From DAOQAU01 sp964640325 (GTDB taxonomy: Bacteria > Cyanobacteriota > Vampirovibrionia > Gastranaerophilales > Gastranaerophilaceae), in assembly GCA_964640325.1 (NCBI GenBank), contig CAZXID010000008.1, positions 1 to 64,000 of the forward strand: a stretch of DNA of 64,000 nt, written 5' to 3'. Numbering within the stretch: the stretch's first letter is position 1; every line of letters starts with the position of its first letter. The position numbers and the translations under genes are program-made. Below, in pieces: positions 52,114-60,678 of the stretch. The notes beneath the pieces are model-generated. The model had not been told where the DNA came from and searched no databases. It worked only from the letters and a program-made list of their open reading frames with translations.

Positions 52114-52293
52114 TTTGATTTCTCCTTAAATTCGACCTTTTTCCTTTTTCGTAACAATATTTTCCCTATAGTTGTCATGTCGGAATCTTAAGGACAAAAC
52201 TTTAATATTAACATTATAATGTTAACAAAAATTTACATATCAAAAATTTAGTAGTTAATCAAACAGCTTATTCAAATAAAAATCTATAGATTA
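52114..52293 (-). promoter_or_regulatory. conserved upstream region of tandem paralog 1
   Basis: The region before paralog 1 matches that before paralog 2 (53575-53690) over about 70-90 nt including the ribosome site and GTCGAATTTAAGGAG. A TAAGAT -10 (52190-52185) with a weak -35 is plausible. The shared leader suggests common control. Confidence 0.6.
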
Positions 52294-53574
52294 CTAACCG
52301 AAGATTTTAAAACTTCTTTCTATGTTTTTATCTATTACTTTTTTAACCGATTCGTACTCGGTTTCTAATGCTTTATGCTCAGTTTCAATTTGTTTTAATT
52401 CATTATCCATTTTTTTGTCTTTAACTTGAATTTTGGCAGTTTGAGCCTGATATTCGGCTTCTGCCGCAGCGTCATTTGAAGTGTCGTACTCTTCAATCAA
52501 AAGCGTATCTGTACCGTAAGAAATACTTTCAAATGTTCCATTTCCACTTTCGCCGCCGACCGCATCCCATTTCTCAATGAATAAATTCCCGTTTGACAAT
52601 TGCTCTAACAACCAAGAAGAATTATTTAACAATGATTGATCAGAAACGGTTGAGCAACCGCCTGCGGAAACTATTGCGTTATATAAATTTGTATAGTGAA
52701 TAACTTCAGGATCATTTGAGTAATGAGTTGAAATAACTTTAAAATCAGAATAATTACCGCTTTCAGAATTCAAAAGTCTCAATTCTCCACTATTTAATTT
52801 TGACTCTAACCATTCTGGCGATTCATCAATATACCAATCATCGTCATAACCACTTGGATAATTTGCAGTGGGTCCGTTTGGCAACAAAGTAGTTGCATTA
52901 TGAGGGGCAGGATAAGTAACAGAACCATGCTCTTTAATGCTTTCATAAAAGTTACGATGATAATTTAACATCTCCGGGTTGTACCATTGACTATTGGGAT
53001 TACTAAGATTATGTTGACCAATTTTATCCAAAAACTCTTGAAATGTTAATTTTGGATTTACAAATGAACCATCACCATTTAAAAAATCACCCAATTTTCT
53101 TTGAAGATTAACACTAATAAGTGTTTTATTTTCAGAGTTAAGAAACATCATTTGCTGGAGAGAACCATCTTCAACATAATGCCTCAAGTCTCTGCCTTTA
53201 GCTACTCTTGATTCCAAAATAATCCCGCCCAACACTCCTGACAGAAATGCCTCAAGATTGGCAGGACCGGCTGTGTCATAAGCTTCTTTAATCTTTGCAG
53301 ACACAAAAATTTTACCCGAAGAATCTTTCAATATTCTTTGAGCTTCAAGCGAATTTTCAGTATAAGCAGTCAAATTATTAGCCGTAACTGAAGTATTAGT
53401 TTTATTAAATACAAGCTTTTTATCATTTAAGGCATTACTGTATTTTTCTGCAATAGATTGAGAATCAGTTGAAAGCCTTATCTTTCTGTTTGTAATCTGC
53501 TGAGCCTGCAATTCCAAATCCGACATTCTGGCTGTTAATGTTAATAATCTTGCCTGTGATGCTGACATACCCAT
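52294..53574 (-). CDS. filament-like orphan protein, tandem paralog 2
   Basis: The 426-residue protein has the same start (MGMSASQARLLTLTARMSDL) and end (SLKKVIDKNIERSFKIFG type) as its neighbour, and a different centre with YPAPHNATTLLPNGPTANYP. Conserved ends are about 85 and 130 residues. It is 180 bp upstream of paralog 1, in the same direction. Coupled with the retained leader, this looks like a recent duplication in which the middle part was replaced or diverged quickly. Confidence 0.85.
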   Translation of the reverse strand: MGMSASQARLLTLTARMSDLELQAQQITNRKIRLSTDSQSIAEKYSNALNDKKLVFNKTNTSVTANNLTAYTENSLEAQRILKDSSGKIFVSAKIKEAYDTAGPANLEAFLSGVLGGIILESRVAKGRDLRHYVEDGSLQQMMFLNSENKTLISVNLQRKLGDFLNGDGSFVNPKLTFQEFLDKIGQHNLSNPNSQWYNPEMLNYHRNFYESIKEHGSVTYPAPHNATTLLPNGPTANYPSGYDDDWYIDESPEWLESKLNSGELRLLNSESGNYSDFKVISTHYSNDPEVIHYTNLYNAIVSAGGCSTVSDQSLLNNSSWLLEQLSNGNLFIEKWDAVGGESGNGTFESISYGTDTLLIEEYDTSNDAAAEAEYQAQTAKIQVKDKKMDNELKQIETEHKALETEYESVKKVIDKNIERSFKIFG

Positions 53575-53647
53575 TTTGGTTTCTCCTTAAATTCGACATT
53601 TTCCCTTTTTCGTAACAATCTTTTTTCCCTATGGTCGTCATGTCGGT

Positions 53648-53675
53648 ATTATAAGGATAATACTTTAATATTCAA
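53648..53675 (-). promoter_or_regulatory. promoter of tandem paralog 2
   Basis: On the minus strand TTGAAT (53675-53670), a 16-nt spacer and TATAAT (53653-53648) fit a good housekeeping promoter. A leader of about 65 nt with AAGGAG follows. Confidence 0.75.
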
Positions 53676-53745
53676 ATATAAATTGTTAACAAAAATTAAC
53701 AATTTTTATAAAATAAAGAATACAAATACTTCAAAAACAATAACT

Positions 53746-54315
53746 TTATACTGAAATTTCCTTTAACAATTCAGAAACTGAACTAGGGCAAAGTCCTACA
53801 ACATTTTCAAAGCTTCCATCAATTCTTTTTATAAAATTTTTAGACAATTCCTGTATGCCGTAAGCACCGGCTTTGTCCAAAGGATTAAAGTCATTTATGT
53901 AAGATTTTATATCTTTATCAGACAGTTCATTAAATTCAACGTAAGTAGTAACGGACTTTTTTTTAAATTTCATTGTTTCGGCATCAATTATACAAATCGA
54001 AGTGACCACAGAATGAACTTTCCCTGAAAGCTGTTTAAGCATATTTATTGCGTCTTTTTTATCTTTTGGTTTGCCCAAAATTTTATCATCAAAAACGACT
54101 ACGGTATCTGCGCCTATGACCAAAAAATCCGAATCAACACAACCCACAACAGCTAGTGCTTTTTGATATGCAAGTTGCTCTATTTTTTCATACGAAAAAT
54201 TCAAATCAACTAAGGTTTCATCAAAAGCAGAAGGAATAATTTCGAATTTAAAACCTGCATTTTTAAGTATCTCTCTTCTTCTGGGAGAAGAAGATGCCAG
54301 AACAATTCTTTTCAT
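53746..54315 (-). CDS. maf: Maf-family nucleotide pyrophosphatase
   Basis: The 189-residue protein has SSPRRREILKNAGF (about 9-22), ADTVVVFDDKILGKP and DKAGAYGIQ, all Maf signatures. Maf proteins hydrolyse dTTP, UTP or modified nucleotides and help limit their use in DNA and cell division. It starts with ATG at 54315 and a GGAGAAATGG stretch about 20-30 nt upstream. Confidence 0.95.
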   Translation of the reverse strand: MKRIVLASSSPRRREILKNAGFKFEIIPSAFDETLVDLNFSYEKIEQLAYQKALAVVGCVDSDFLVIGADTVVVFDDKILGKPKDKKDAINMLKQLSGKVHSVVTSICIIDAETMKFKKKSVTTYVEFNELSDKDIKSYINDFNPLDKAGAYGIQELSKNFIKRIDGSFENVVGLCPSSVSELLKEISV

Positions 54316-54477
54316 TAAATAAAACTTTCCATTTCTCCAATATTAGCATGAAATAGGCTATAAAAAATACTAAAAATTGTAAATTTTTGTATTTTCCCTT
54401 TTACTTATAAGCAATATTAAATTTTCACAAACATTAAATAATGTGTATTTGATTAGTGCATAAAAAGGTAAATAAAA

Positions 54478-55305
54478 ATGCAAATTAAAAGCATAAAAAC
54501 ACTTTCATTCGGCTATAACAGCAACGACGATTACTGGAAAAAACCTGCTTCTGAAAGAAATCGAATCAATCAATTTAATAATAACAATGATGAAAAAGAT
54601 GAAAACATTGGCTATAACGGAACCCCAGGAATAGCTGATTTTTTGAGAAACAGAATATATGGAACAAATTACGGACTCGGGAAATTTGAAGTCAAAATTC
54701 AAAACAGTCCTACTCTACAAAAAATACGCGAGATAGAATCATTAAAATTAGAAGATGAACTTGCAGAGCTACAAATCAGAAACTTCAAAAAAATAAATTA
54801 TAACAATGTATACAGCGGCTCTGCAAAAGATTCAAAACAATATCTTGAAATTTTAAAAGAAAATCAAATTAAAAATATTGTGCTTTTATATGACGATGAA
54901 AAAAAAGAATACTTTGATTTGTGTGAAAAATTAGGACTAGGCTGCCTCTTTTTTGTAGAGCCGCGGATTGAAGACTTAGAAAATCCTATTCCCGAATTAA
55001 AAGAAAAACAAAGAAATATTGCAGCACAAGAAGTTGTAAAATTCTTTAAAATGATTAATAAAGGGGATTGTTTCATGGGCTGCGAATATGGAAACTACAG
55101 AACAAAAAGAGCCATTTGGCTAAGTGCACTTCTAAATCCGGAAAGTTTAATTAAATTAGATATAAATGACATCCCTACAGAAGAATCTGCAAGAATATTT
55201 GAAATATACAAATGCCTAACTAAAAAAGACAAAAAAGAACTCGAATACACAGATGCTTTTGAAGCACAATTAAAGAAAAAATTTGATTACCTGAATCTAA
55301 AATAA
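54478..55305 (+). CDS. tyrosine phosphatase-like orphan protein with FxG motif
   Basis: The 275-residue protein begins MQIKSIKTLSFGYN (F-x-G/A motif). Its C-terminal half contains DCFMGCEYGNYRTKRA: C202-x5-R208 is the loop of PTP/DSP phosphatases (normally HCx5R; here Gly precedes Cys). Upstream KNIVLLYDDEKKEYFDLCEK resembles the beta-helix of DSP domains. A disordered Asn/Asp-rich region covers about 14-45. A phosphatase role is plausible but untested. AAGG lies upstream. Confidence 0.7.
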   Translation: MQIKSIKTLSFGYNSNDDYWKKPASERNRINQFNNNNDEKDENIGYNGTPGIADFLRNRIYGTNYGLGKFEVKIQNSPTLQKIREIESLKLEDELAELQIRNFKKINYNNVYSGSAKDSKQYLEILKENQIKNIVLLYDDEKKEYFDLCEKLGLGCLFFVEPRIEDLENPIPELKEKQRNIAAQEVVKFFKMINKGDCFMGCEYGNYRTKRAIWLSALLNPESLIKLDINDIPTEESARIFEIYKCLTKKDKKELEYTDAFEAQLKKKFDYLNLK

Positions 55306-55318
55306 ATTTAAACATTAA

Positions 55319-55347
55319 AAAATGGGTGTTTTGCAAACACCCATTTT
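55319..55347. terminator. terminator between convergent genes
   Basis: Arms AAAATGGGTGTTT (55319-55331) and AAACACCCATTTT (55335-55347) form a perfect 13-bp stem with a TGC loop. It can serve both neighbours. Confidence 0.88.
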
Positions 55348-55362
55348 AATCGAGAGTAATCC

Positions 55363-55602
55363 TTATGCCAAACCTTCAGCTTTTGTATATTTTGCACTTT
55401 TAGCGTTAATTGCGTAACAAGCGGAAGATAGTTTTTGGCTTAATGCAAACATGTTTCTGTGCATAGCCGCGTAATCATTCATCGCATCCATCATTTTTTC
55501 AGGATTAACCATTGATGGCAAATTTTCATGGTTGTCAACCTTTTCTTGTGCGTATTTTTTAACCAATAATTGATCGATGTAATCGCGTGCTCCAATAGCC
55601 AT
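55363..55602 (-). CDS. small helical orphan protein
   Basis: The 79-residue protein starts MAIGARDYIDQLLVKKYAQE with GGGAGG upstream. It is helical and Met/Ala-rich (MMDAMNDYAAMHRNMFALSQ), with no membrane segment. It resembles other short orphan proteins of this lineage, and its upstream region shares the ATATACTTTATAT motif with the partial gene at the window start. Confidence 0.75.
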   Translation of the reverse strand: MAIGARDYIDQLLVKKYAQEKVDNHENLPSMVNPEKMMDAMNDYAAMHRNMFALSQKLSSACYAINAKSAKYTKAEGLA

Positions 55603-55653
55603 AATTTTATCCTCCCTATTAAATTTTTATCCCTAAATTTTTAAATATCCCTT

Positions 55654-55672
55654 ATATATATAAAGTATATCT
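55654..55672 (-). promoter_or_regulatory. AT-rich upstream motif ATATACTTTATAT
   Basis: Minus-strand TAGATATACTTTATATATA lies 52-70 nt before the ATG at 55602. It matches the motif upstream of the partial gene at 533 (566-584). Confidence 0.35.
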
Positions 55673-55784
55673 ACAAAAAATTATTGCCTTTTTAAATTAT
55701 TAATGTTACGAAATATTAACAAACTTAATTATTTGATAAAAACAAATTAAAAAGTTATAATAGTAATAGCTTTTGGAGAGGTTG

Positions 55785-56954
55785 ATGTATAAGAAATTTT
55801 TTACAACACTATTTACAGGTATATTTCTAACCGCAAACATTTGCGCTACAGCAATTGCGGAAACAGAATTATTCAAAGGACATGCCGAAAAAACAGAACA
55901 AGCCAAAGAACAAAGCGAGCTTTTTACGGGACATATTGACACTCTCGATTCAAAAGATGTAATACGAATGACGGTTTCACAAGTTTTAGACTGCAGTTTT
56001 TCCCAAGAAGGCGACGAATTTTTTGCAGAAGTAACAAACGAAGTTTCAGGACCTGCAGGTGTAATAATTCCAATGGGAACGGTAGCTCACGGAAAAATAA
56101 ATGAATCAAAAGGAGCAAGAAGACTGGGGCGTGACGGATCATTGACCCTTGACTTTGACTACCTAATAACTCCCGATGGAAGAGAAATTCCTATTGCAGG
56201 AAAAATGACCACGAAAACAAGTAATGCAAAAGCGGTCGGAAAAATCGTTGCAACAGATATAGGCTACACGGCAGTCGGGGGTGTTGTAGGCGGAATTATT
56301 GCATTAAATTTCTTCGGGCTTGAAGCGGCTATTGCCTCTCAAGGATATACCGTTGCCGGAGGCGCCGCCGTAGGAGGCGCAATAGGTCTTGGAGCAGCAC
56401 TTTATCGCAAGGGTAAGGACGTTTTAATCTCCCCAGGCGATGAAATAAGAGTTAAAATAAACACATCCGTTCCTCTTCCTGTTTATAAAGACACAGCACT
56501 AATGCAGCACGAAATGTTTTGCGAAGGCTTGGATGTTAAAATTAATAACATTGCATATGAAAATGACCCATTTGGTGAAGCCAATACTATTACACTATCA
56601 CTGGTTATTACAAACAGAACAAAAATGACCTTTTCCAGCTTTGATTTGGCACTGGTAAACGACTACAACTCTGTTTTTCATCCTTCAATTTTTGGAGATA
56701 CAAAGTTAATGTTTACTGAAATCAAACCTGGTGACAGAGTCGCAGGAAGAGTTTCTTTTTCTGTTGACAATGTTAAAAGAAAATTTTGGCTCACGTTCTA
56801 TGACAGAAGAAGCAGAAAAGCTGTTGCGAAAATTTCTATAGACAATGCTTACAGAAAAGTTTCAAATGAAACAAAAAAGAAAAATGAAAGATTTTTTATA
56901 AAGAAAAAATCAAACTACTATAAAGAAGAAGACCCGTTTGAAGCTAACTTCTAA
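55785..56954 (+). CDS. secreted/envelope orphan protein with glycine zipper
   Basis: The 389-residue protein begins MYKKFFTTLFTGIFLTANIC, a signal peptide ending near AIA. The mature part has VIPMGTVAHGKINES, a Gly-rich segment (about 165-205, GGVVGGIIALNFFG and GGAAVGGAIGLGAAL), and ISPGDEIRVKINTSVPLPV, reminiscent of VirB10/TrbI-like or pore-forming envelope proteins. The start at 55785 has GGAGAGG upstream; an earlier TTG at 55773 is less likely. Its 3' end overlaps dxr by 11 nt (convergent). Confidence 0.75.
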   Translation: MYKKFFTTLFTGIFLTANICATAIAETELFKGHAEKTEQAKEQSELFTGHIDTLDSKDVIRMTVSQVLDCSFSQEGDEFFAEVTNEVSGPAGVIIPMGTVAHGKINESKGARRLGRDGSLTLDFDYLITPDGREIPIAGKMTTKTSNAKAVGKIVATDIGYTAVGGVVGGIIALNFFGLEAAIASQGYTVAGGAAVGGAIGLGAALYRKGKDVLISPGDEIRVKINTSVPLPVYKDTALMQHEMFCEGLDVKINNIAYENDPFGEANTITLSLVITNRTKMTFSSFDLALVNDYNSVFHPSIFGDTKLMFTEIKPGDRVAGRVSFSVDNVKRKFWLTFYDRRSRKAVAKISIDNAYRKVSNETKKKNERFFIKKKSNYYKEEDPFEANF

Positions 56955-58086
56955 GTTCTCTGGTTTTTATCCTGATTTCATTATCTATTTCAAAAATTTC
57001 TTCAATAGAAGGATTTTTAATCAAGTTGTGCTCAGAAAGCATCTTTTCAACAATTTCAGAAATTCTGTAGAGCTTAATTTTGCCTTCAAGAAAAGCAAAA
57101 ACCGCTTCTTCATTTGCCGCATTTAAACAAACAGTTGCGCTGCCACCTATTTTCCCTGCTTCATAAGCCATTTTTAAACAAGGGAATTTTACCAAATCAG
57201 GTTTTTCAAAATCAAAGCGTTTTGCATCAAGAAAACTAAAACTTTTTGATTTTATACCATCAAATCTTTGGGGATAAGTAATTGCATACTGGATAGGAAT
57301 GTGCATACTGGGAAGCCCGATTTGAGCAACAATACTCCCATCAACATACTCAACTGCCGAATGAATAAGACTTTGAGGATGAATAATTACTTCAATTTTG
57401 TCATAATCAAATCCGAACAAATGATGAGCCTCAATTACTTCAAGTCCCTTATTCATAAGCGTAGCACTGTCAACGGTAATCTTTTTGCCCATGTTCCATT
57501 TTGGATGAGCAAGAGTCTGTTCAACGGTTGCCTTTTTTATTTCATCCAAAGATTTATTAAGAAACGGCCCACCTGATGCTGTTATTATAAGCTTTTCTAC
57601 CATAGAAGCATCTTTTATACACTGGTGAATAGCAGAATGTTCACTGTCAATTGGAAGAATTTTAACATTGTTTTCAATAGCTTTTTTCATAACAATATCA
57701 CCGGCCATAACAAGCGTTTCTTTGTTGGCAAGTGCGATATCAATTTTGTTTTCTATTGCTTTTAAAGTAGGTTTTAATCCGATTTTTCCGGAAACCGCAA
57801 CTACAATTAAATCATTTGATTTATCAGAACAAATTTCTTCTAAACCTTCTGTATCGCAAAAAATCTCAATATTATCAAACTCAAACTTTAGCTCATCTCT
57901 TGCAAAGGCCGACTTAACACAAACTTTTTTGGGATTGAACTTTGAAATTTGTTCACGCAAAAGCTTAACATTATTCCCGCCGGCAAGAGCGATAATTTCA
58001 AACTTGTCCTGAAGCTTTTCAATAACTTCAAGAGTTTGTGTTCCTATAGAACCTGTTGAGCCGATTATACTGATTTTCTTTTTCAT
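56944..58086 (-). CDS. dxr: 1-deoxy-D-xylulose 5-phosphate reductoisomerase
   Basis: The 380-residue enzyme makes MEP for isoprenoids. GSTGSIGTQTLEV (NADPH site), ANKETLVMAGD, PIDSEHSAIHQC, ASGGPFLN and MNKGLEVIEAHHLF (metal and substrate residues) are present. The -10 TACAAT (58098-58093) ends 6 nt before the ATG without a ribosome site, so the mRNA is predicted leaderless. Confidence 0.97.
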   Translation of the reverse strand: MKKKISIIGSTGSIGTQTLEVIEKLQDKFEIIALAGGNNVKLLREQISKFNPKKVCVKSAFARDELKFEFDNIEIFCDTEGLEEICSDKSNDLIVVAVSGKIGLKPTLKAIENKIDIALANKETLVMAGDIVMKKAIENNVKILPIDSEHSAIHQCIKDASMVEKLIITASGGPFLNKSLDEIKKATVEQTLAHPKWNMGKKITVDSATLMNKGLEVIEAHHLFGFDYDKIEVIIHPQSLIHSAVEYVDGSIVAQIGLPSMHIPIQYAITYPQRFDGIKSKSFSFLDAKRFDFEKPDLVKFPCLKMAYEAGKIGGSATVCLNAANEEAVFAFLEGKIKLYRISEIVEKMLSEHNLIKNPSIEEIFEIDNEIRIKTRELRS

Positions 58087-58092
58087 AACTTA

Positions 58093-58098
58093 ATTGTA
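58093..58098 (-). promoter_or_regulatory. -10 box of dxr, leaderless
   Basis: Minus-strand TACAAT is followed by 6 nt and then the dxr ATG at 58086. A good -35 at 17 nt spacing is not seen. Confidence 0.5.
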
Positions 58099-58154
58099 CA
58101 TCAAATATGCTCGGCAAGTCGCTATAAATTGCATGATAAAAGAAAATATTTCCA

Positions 58155-59813
58155 TCAAATATTAAACAACCCGTACAAACGCTCTTTAATGTCTTCTTCA
58201 TCGAGATCTTGGGTTAATTTATTCAAGTCCATTGCCATTTGATAATAATCTGCCGCATCATTATTCTTAGCAAGTGCCTGAAATGCCCTGCCAGCATTAA
58301 AATAAGCCAATGTATAATTAGGATTAATTTCTATCGCATTTTGGAAATAAGTTAGTGCCTCCTCAGGAGTACCGATTCCGTCAAGGTAGATTACTCCCAA
58401 ATTATTGTGTGCAATATCATAATCCGGATTTAAATCTATAGCCCTATGATAAGCCACGATTGCTTCTTCCAAGTAATCTTTCTCCCAAAGCGCAAGCCCT
58501 GCTTTAGAATATGCCCTATAATCCTCAGGATTAATACTTATTGAATCACAGTAAGCCCTGATTGCCTTATCCAAATCGTCTTCTGCCATATAAACATCTC
58601 CCAACGAAAGATAAATTTCGCTGTTTTCAGGATCAAGAACAATCCCTGCCTGAAAAGACGCAATGGCCGCCTCAAAATTTTCTTTAATTTGATAATAAAT
58701 TGCACCCAAAGCCTGACATACTATAGCTGTCCATTGCTTATCAGGATTAAGCTTTATTGCTTTTTGATAATACTCGATAGCTTCATCATAAAGTTCAGCC
58801 TGAACAAAAGCGTAAGCAAGCGCATTATTATAAAAAGGATTTTCGCTATCTTTTTCCAGCGCGAGCTTAAAGGCGCTTAGTGCGTGGATTTTATCATTTT
58901 TATTCAAATAAAGATGTCCTAATTCATAATAAATTTTGGCATTATCTTCTTCGATTTCAAGCAGTTTATTGTAACAGTCAACCGCTATATCAGAATCATC
59001 GGGGAAAAATGTTTGTATAATTGTCGCCAATTTAACCAATACATCACGGTTTTTAGGGTTCGATTCCAAAACTTTTTGATAATTTTCCACCGCAGCTTCC
59101 ATTTCACGTTTTTTCACGCAAATATCAGCGACTTTATGATAAAAAAGCTCGTCACACCCCGTAATTTCGGCCCCTTTTTCATAAATTTTCGCCGCATCGC
59201 TTAATTTATTAAATTTTTCACAAAATTCCCCTGCATTTTTGTAAGAAAAAATGCTAAAATCCTCAGCAAAATTTTTATAAAGCATTTTTAAAGAGGGAAA
59301 ATCCCATGCCATCATCAATGTCCCTGTAGTCAAATAATACAAACATTTTGCAAATTCACGGACAGAAGTTTTTTGAGCATTCATTTTCTCAAGCAAAGAA
59401 AGCGACAAAATCAAGCGTGGTCTTGCCGAATTCACGCCTCCAAGCTTAATGGCATTTTTAAATTCATTTTCTGCAGAGGTGAATTCATGCGCCAATTTCA
59501 AGAAATACCCTGTATAAATACGAGCGTTAATATTGTTCGGAGCAATGGAAACAGCAGTTTTACATTGTTCTATGGCAGTATTAAGACAAATTTGCCCGTT
59601 TTCCCACATTAAACTGGCTAATCTATAATAGGTTTCAGGGATGCTCGGGTCTAACTTAATTGCTGTAATATAATTTTCGATTGCACATTGCAAATCCTGA
59701 TTGTTCAATCTTACCAAATATTTTTCGTGATATTCTCTTGCTGTTTCTAATGATTCTCTTGCTTTTTGTAAATTTATCGATAAATTTGAACCTATTACTG
59801 TCTGTTCAAGCAT
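58155..59813 (-). CDS. large TPR repeat protein
   Basis: The 552-residue protein is made of tetratricopeptide repeats, e.g. AIEYYQKAIKLNPDKQWTAI, AIRAYCDSISINPEDYRAYS and AIVAYHRAIDLNPDYDIAHN, about 12 or more. There is no signal peptide or membrane segment. It is a protein-protein scaffold; partners are unknown. GGGAG precedes the ATG. Confidence 0.9.
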   Translation of the reverse strand: MLEQTVIGSNLSINLQKARESLETAREYHEKYLVRLNNQDLQCAIENYITAIKLDPSIPETYYRLASLMWENGQICLNTAIEQCKTAVSIAPNNINARIYTGYFLKLAHEFTSAENEFKNAIKLGGVNSARPRLILSLSLLEKMNAQKTSVREFAKCLYYLTTGTLMMAWDFPSLKMLYKNFAEDFSIFSYKNAGEFCEKFNKLSDAAKIYEKGAEITGCDELFYHKVADICVKKREMEAAVENYQKVLESNPKNRDVLVKLATIIQTFFPDDSDIAVDCYNKLLEIEEDNAKIYYELGHLYLNKNDKIHALSAFKLALEKDSENPFYNNALAYAFVQAELYDEAIEYYQKAIKLNPDKQWTAIVCQALGAIYYQIKENFEAAIASFQAGIVLDPENSEIYLSLGDVYMAEDDLDKAIRAYCDSISINPEDYRAYSKAGLALWEKDYLEEAIVAYHRAIDLNPDYDIAHNNLGVIYLDGIGTPEEALTYFQNAIEINPNYTLAYFNAGRAFQALAKNNDAADYYQMAMDLNKLTQDLDEEDIKERLYGLFNI

Positions 59814-60057
59814 GCAAAACTCCCAACATATTATGTATAACCTAATTTAAGTCGTCAAAATATCTCGAAACATTAATAAAATAAAGAAAATATACACCAT
59901 TAGGTGTAGAAAACCGCTAGCAAAAATTTTTTGTTTTGGGTTTTATATAAAGGCATGGTAAAAATGTTTAGAAATGTAATACAAAATATATATTTCTTGA
60001 CAAACGGCATGCCTTGCTAATATCATGTTATTAAGAATTAAAATACGGAGAAGGTAA
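59814..60057. other. intergenic region with a promoter for the LysM gene
   Basis: Between divergent genes I see no coding frame. A short inverted repeat ACACC/GGTGT is at about 59893-59907. Confidence 0.4.
59997..60023 (+). promoter_or_regulatory. promoter of the LysM gene
   Basis: TTGACA (59997-60002) and a TGC-extended TAATAT (60018-60023) are 15 nt apart; the 8-bp palindrome GGCATGCC lies between. A leader with GGAGAAGG follows. Confidence 0.7.
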
Positions 60058-60600
60058 ATGAAAAGTTCCACTTTAAGAAGATCAAACCTATCTAAAGAAC
60101 GTATGGCCATGTTAGAAGAATTAGCCAGAAACAGGCAAAAGCCTTATGATGCTTCGCCCGGAGTATATGTTCGCGCGAGTAAAGAAAAAGAACTTGACGT
60201 GCTTTGGCAAAACTTTCGCGTAAGCCAAAAAGAAGACAAATCTCCCGGAATTTATCTTGCAACAGGATTCATCGTAGGAGCAGTTGCAATGCTTATCATG
60301 ACTACTTTGCTAAGCTTTTCGGTAAGAAGAAATGATACTCAAGACATTAAGCCTCCAAAAAAAATTAAAGCCGAAAAAGCAAGATTGACATTTATTCCCT
60401 CAGACAGAAACAATGAAAAAATATCTGCGACAAAAAATGAAACTTATACCGTCAAAGACGGTGACACTCTAGAAAGTGTTATTATCCAATTTTACGGTAA
60501 ATTTGACCCTTCTAAAGTCGAAAAAATAAGAGTAGCAAACAAAATGGTAAATCCAAATAAGCTACAAATCGGACAAAATTTAATTGTACCTTTGGATTAA
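60058..60600 (+). CDS. membrane-anchored LysM domain protein
   Basis: The 180-residue protein has a polar, basic N-terminal 60 residues, one membrane helix (about 66-88, GIYLATGFIVGAVAMLIMTT) and a C-terminal LysM domain (about 135-179: YTVKDGDTLESVIIQFYG...NKLQIGQNLIVPL). It would be cytoplasm-in, LysM-out, and bind peptidoglycan. GGAGAAGG precedes the ATG. Confidence 0.88.
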   Translation: MKSSTLRRSNLSKERMAMLEELARNRQKPYDASPGVYVRASKEKELDVLWQNFRVSQKEDKSPGIYLATGFIVGAVAMLIMTTLLSFSVRRNDTQDIKPPKKIKAEKARLTFIPSDRNNEKISATKNETYTVKDGDTLESVIIQFYGKFDPSKVEKIRVANKMVNPNKLQIGQNLIVPLD

Positions 60601-60620
60601 AAGAATATTTCTTAAACATA

Positions 60621-60666
60621 ACAAAAGGGCGGGATTTTCTTAAAGAAAATCCCGCCCTTTTGTTTA
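60621..60666. terminator. terminator between convergent genes
   Basis: A long, near-perfect stem (CAAAAGGGCGGGATTTTCTT with its complement ending near 60662) has a minimal loop and a T run. It separates the LysM gene and fusA. Confidence 0.9.
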
Positions 60667-60678
60667 GATATAAACCGA

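Noticed and set aside
54864..55076. Many 60-170 codon antisense frames across the window (e.g. this one opposite the phosphatase-like gene)
   Set aside because: They lie opposite or within clearly coding genes, lack ribosome sites and show biased composition expected of shadow frames.
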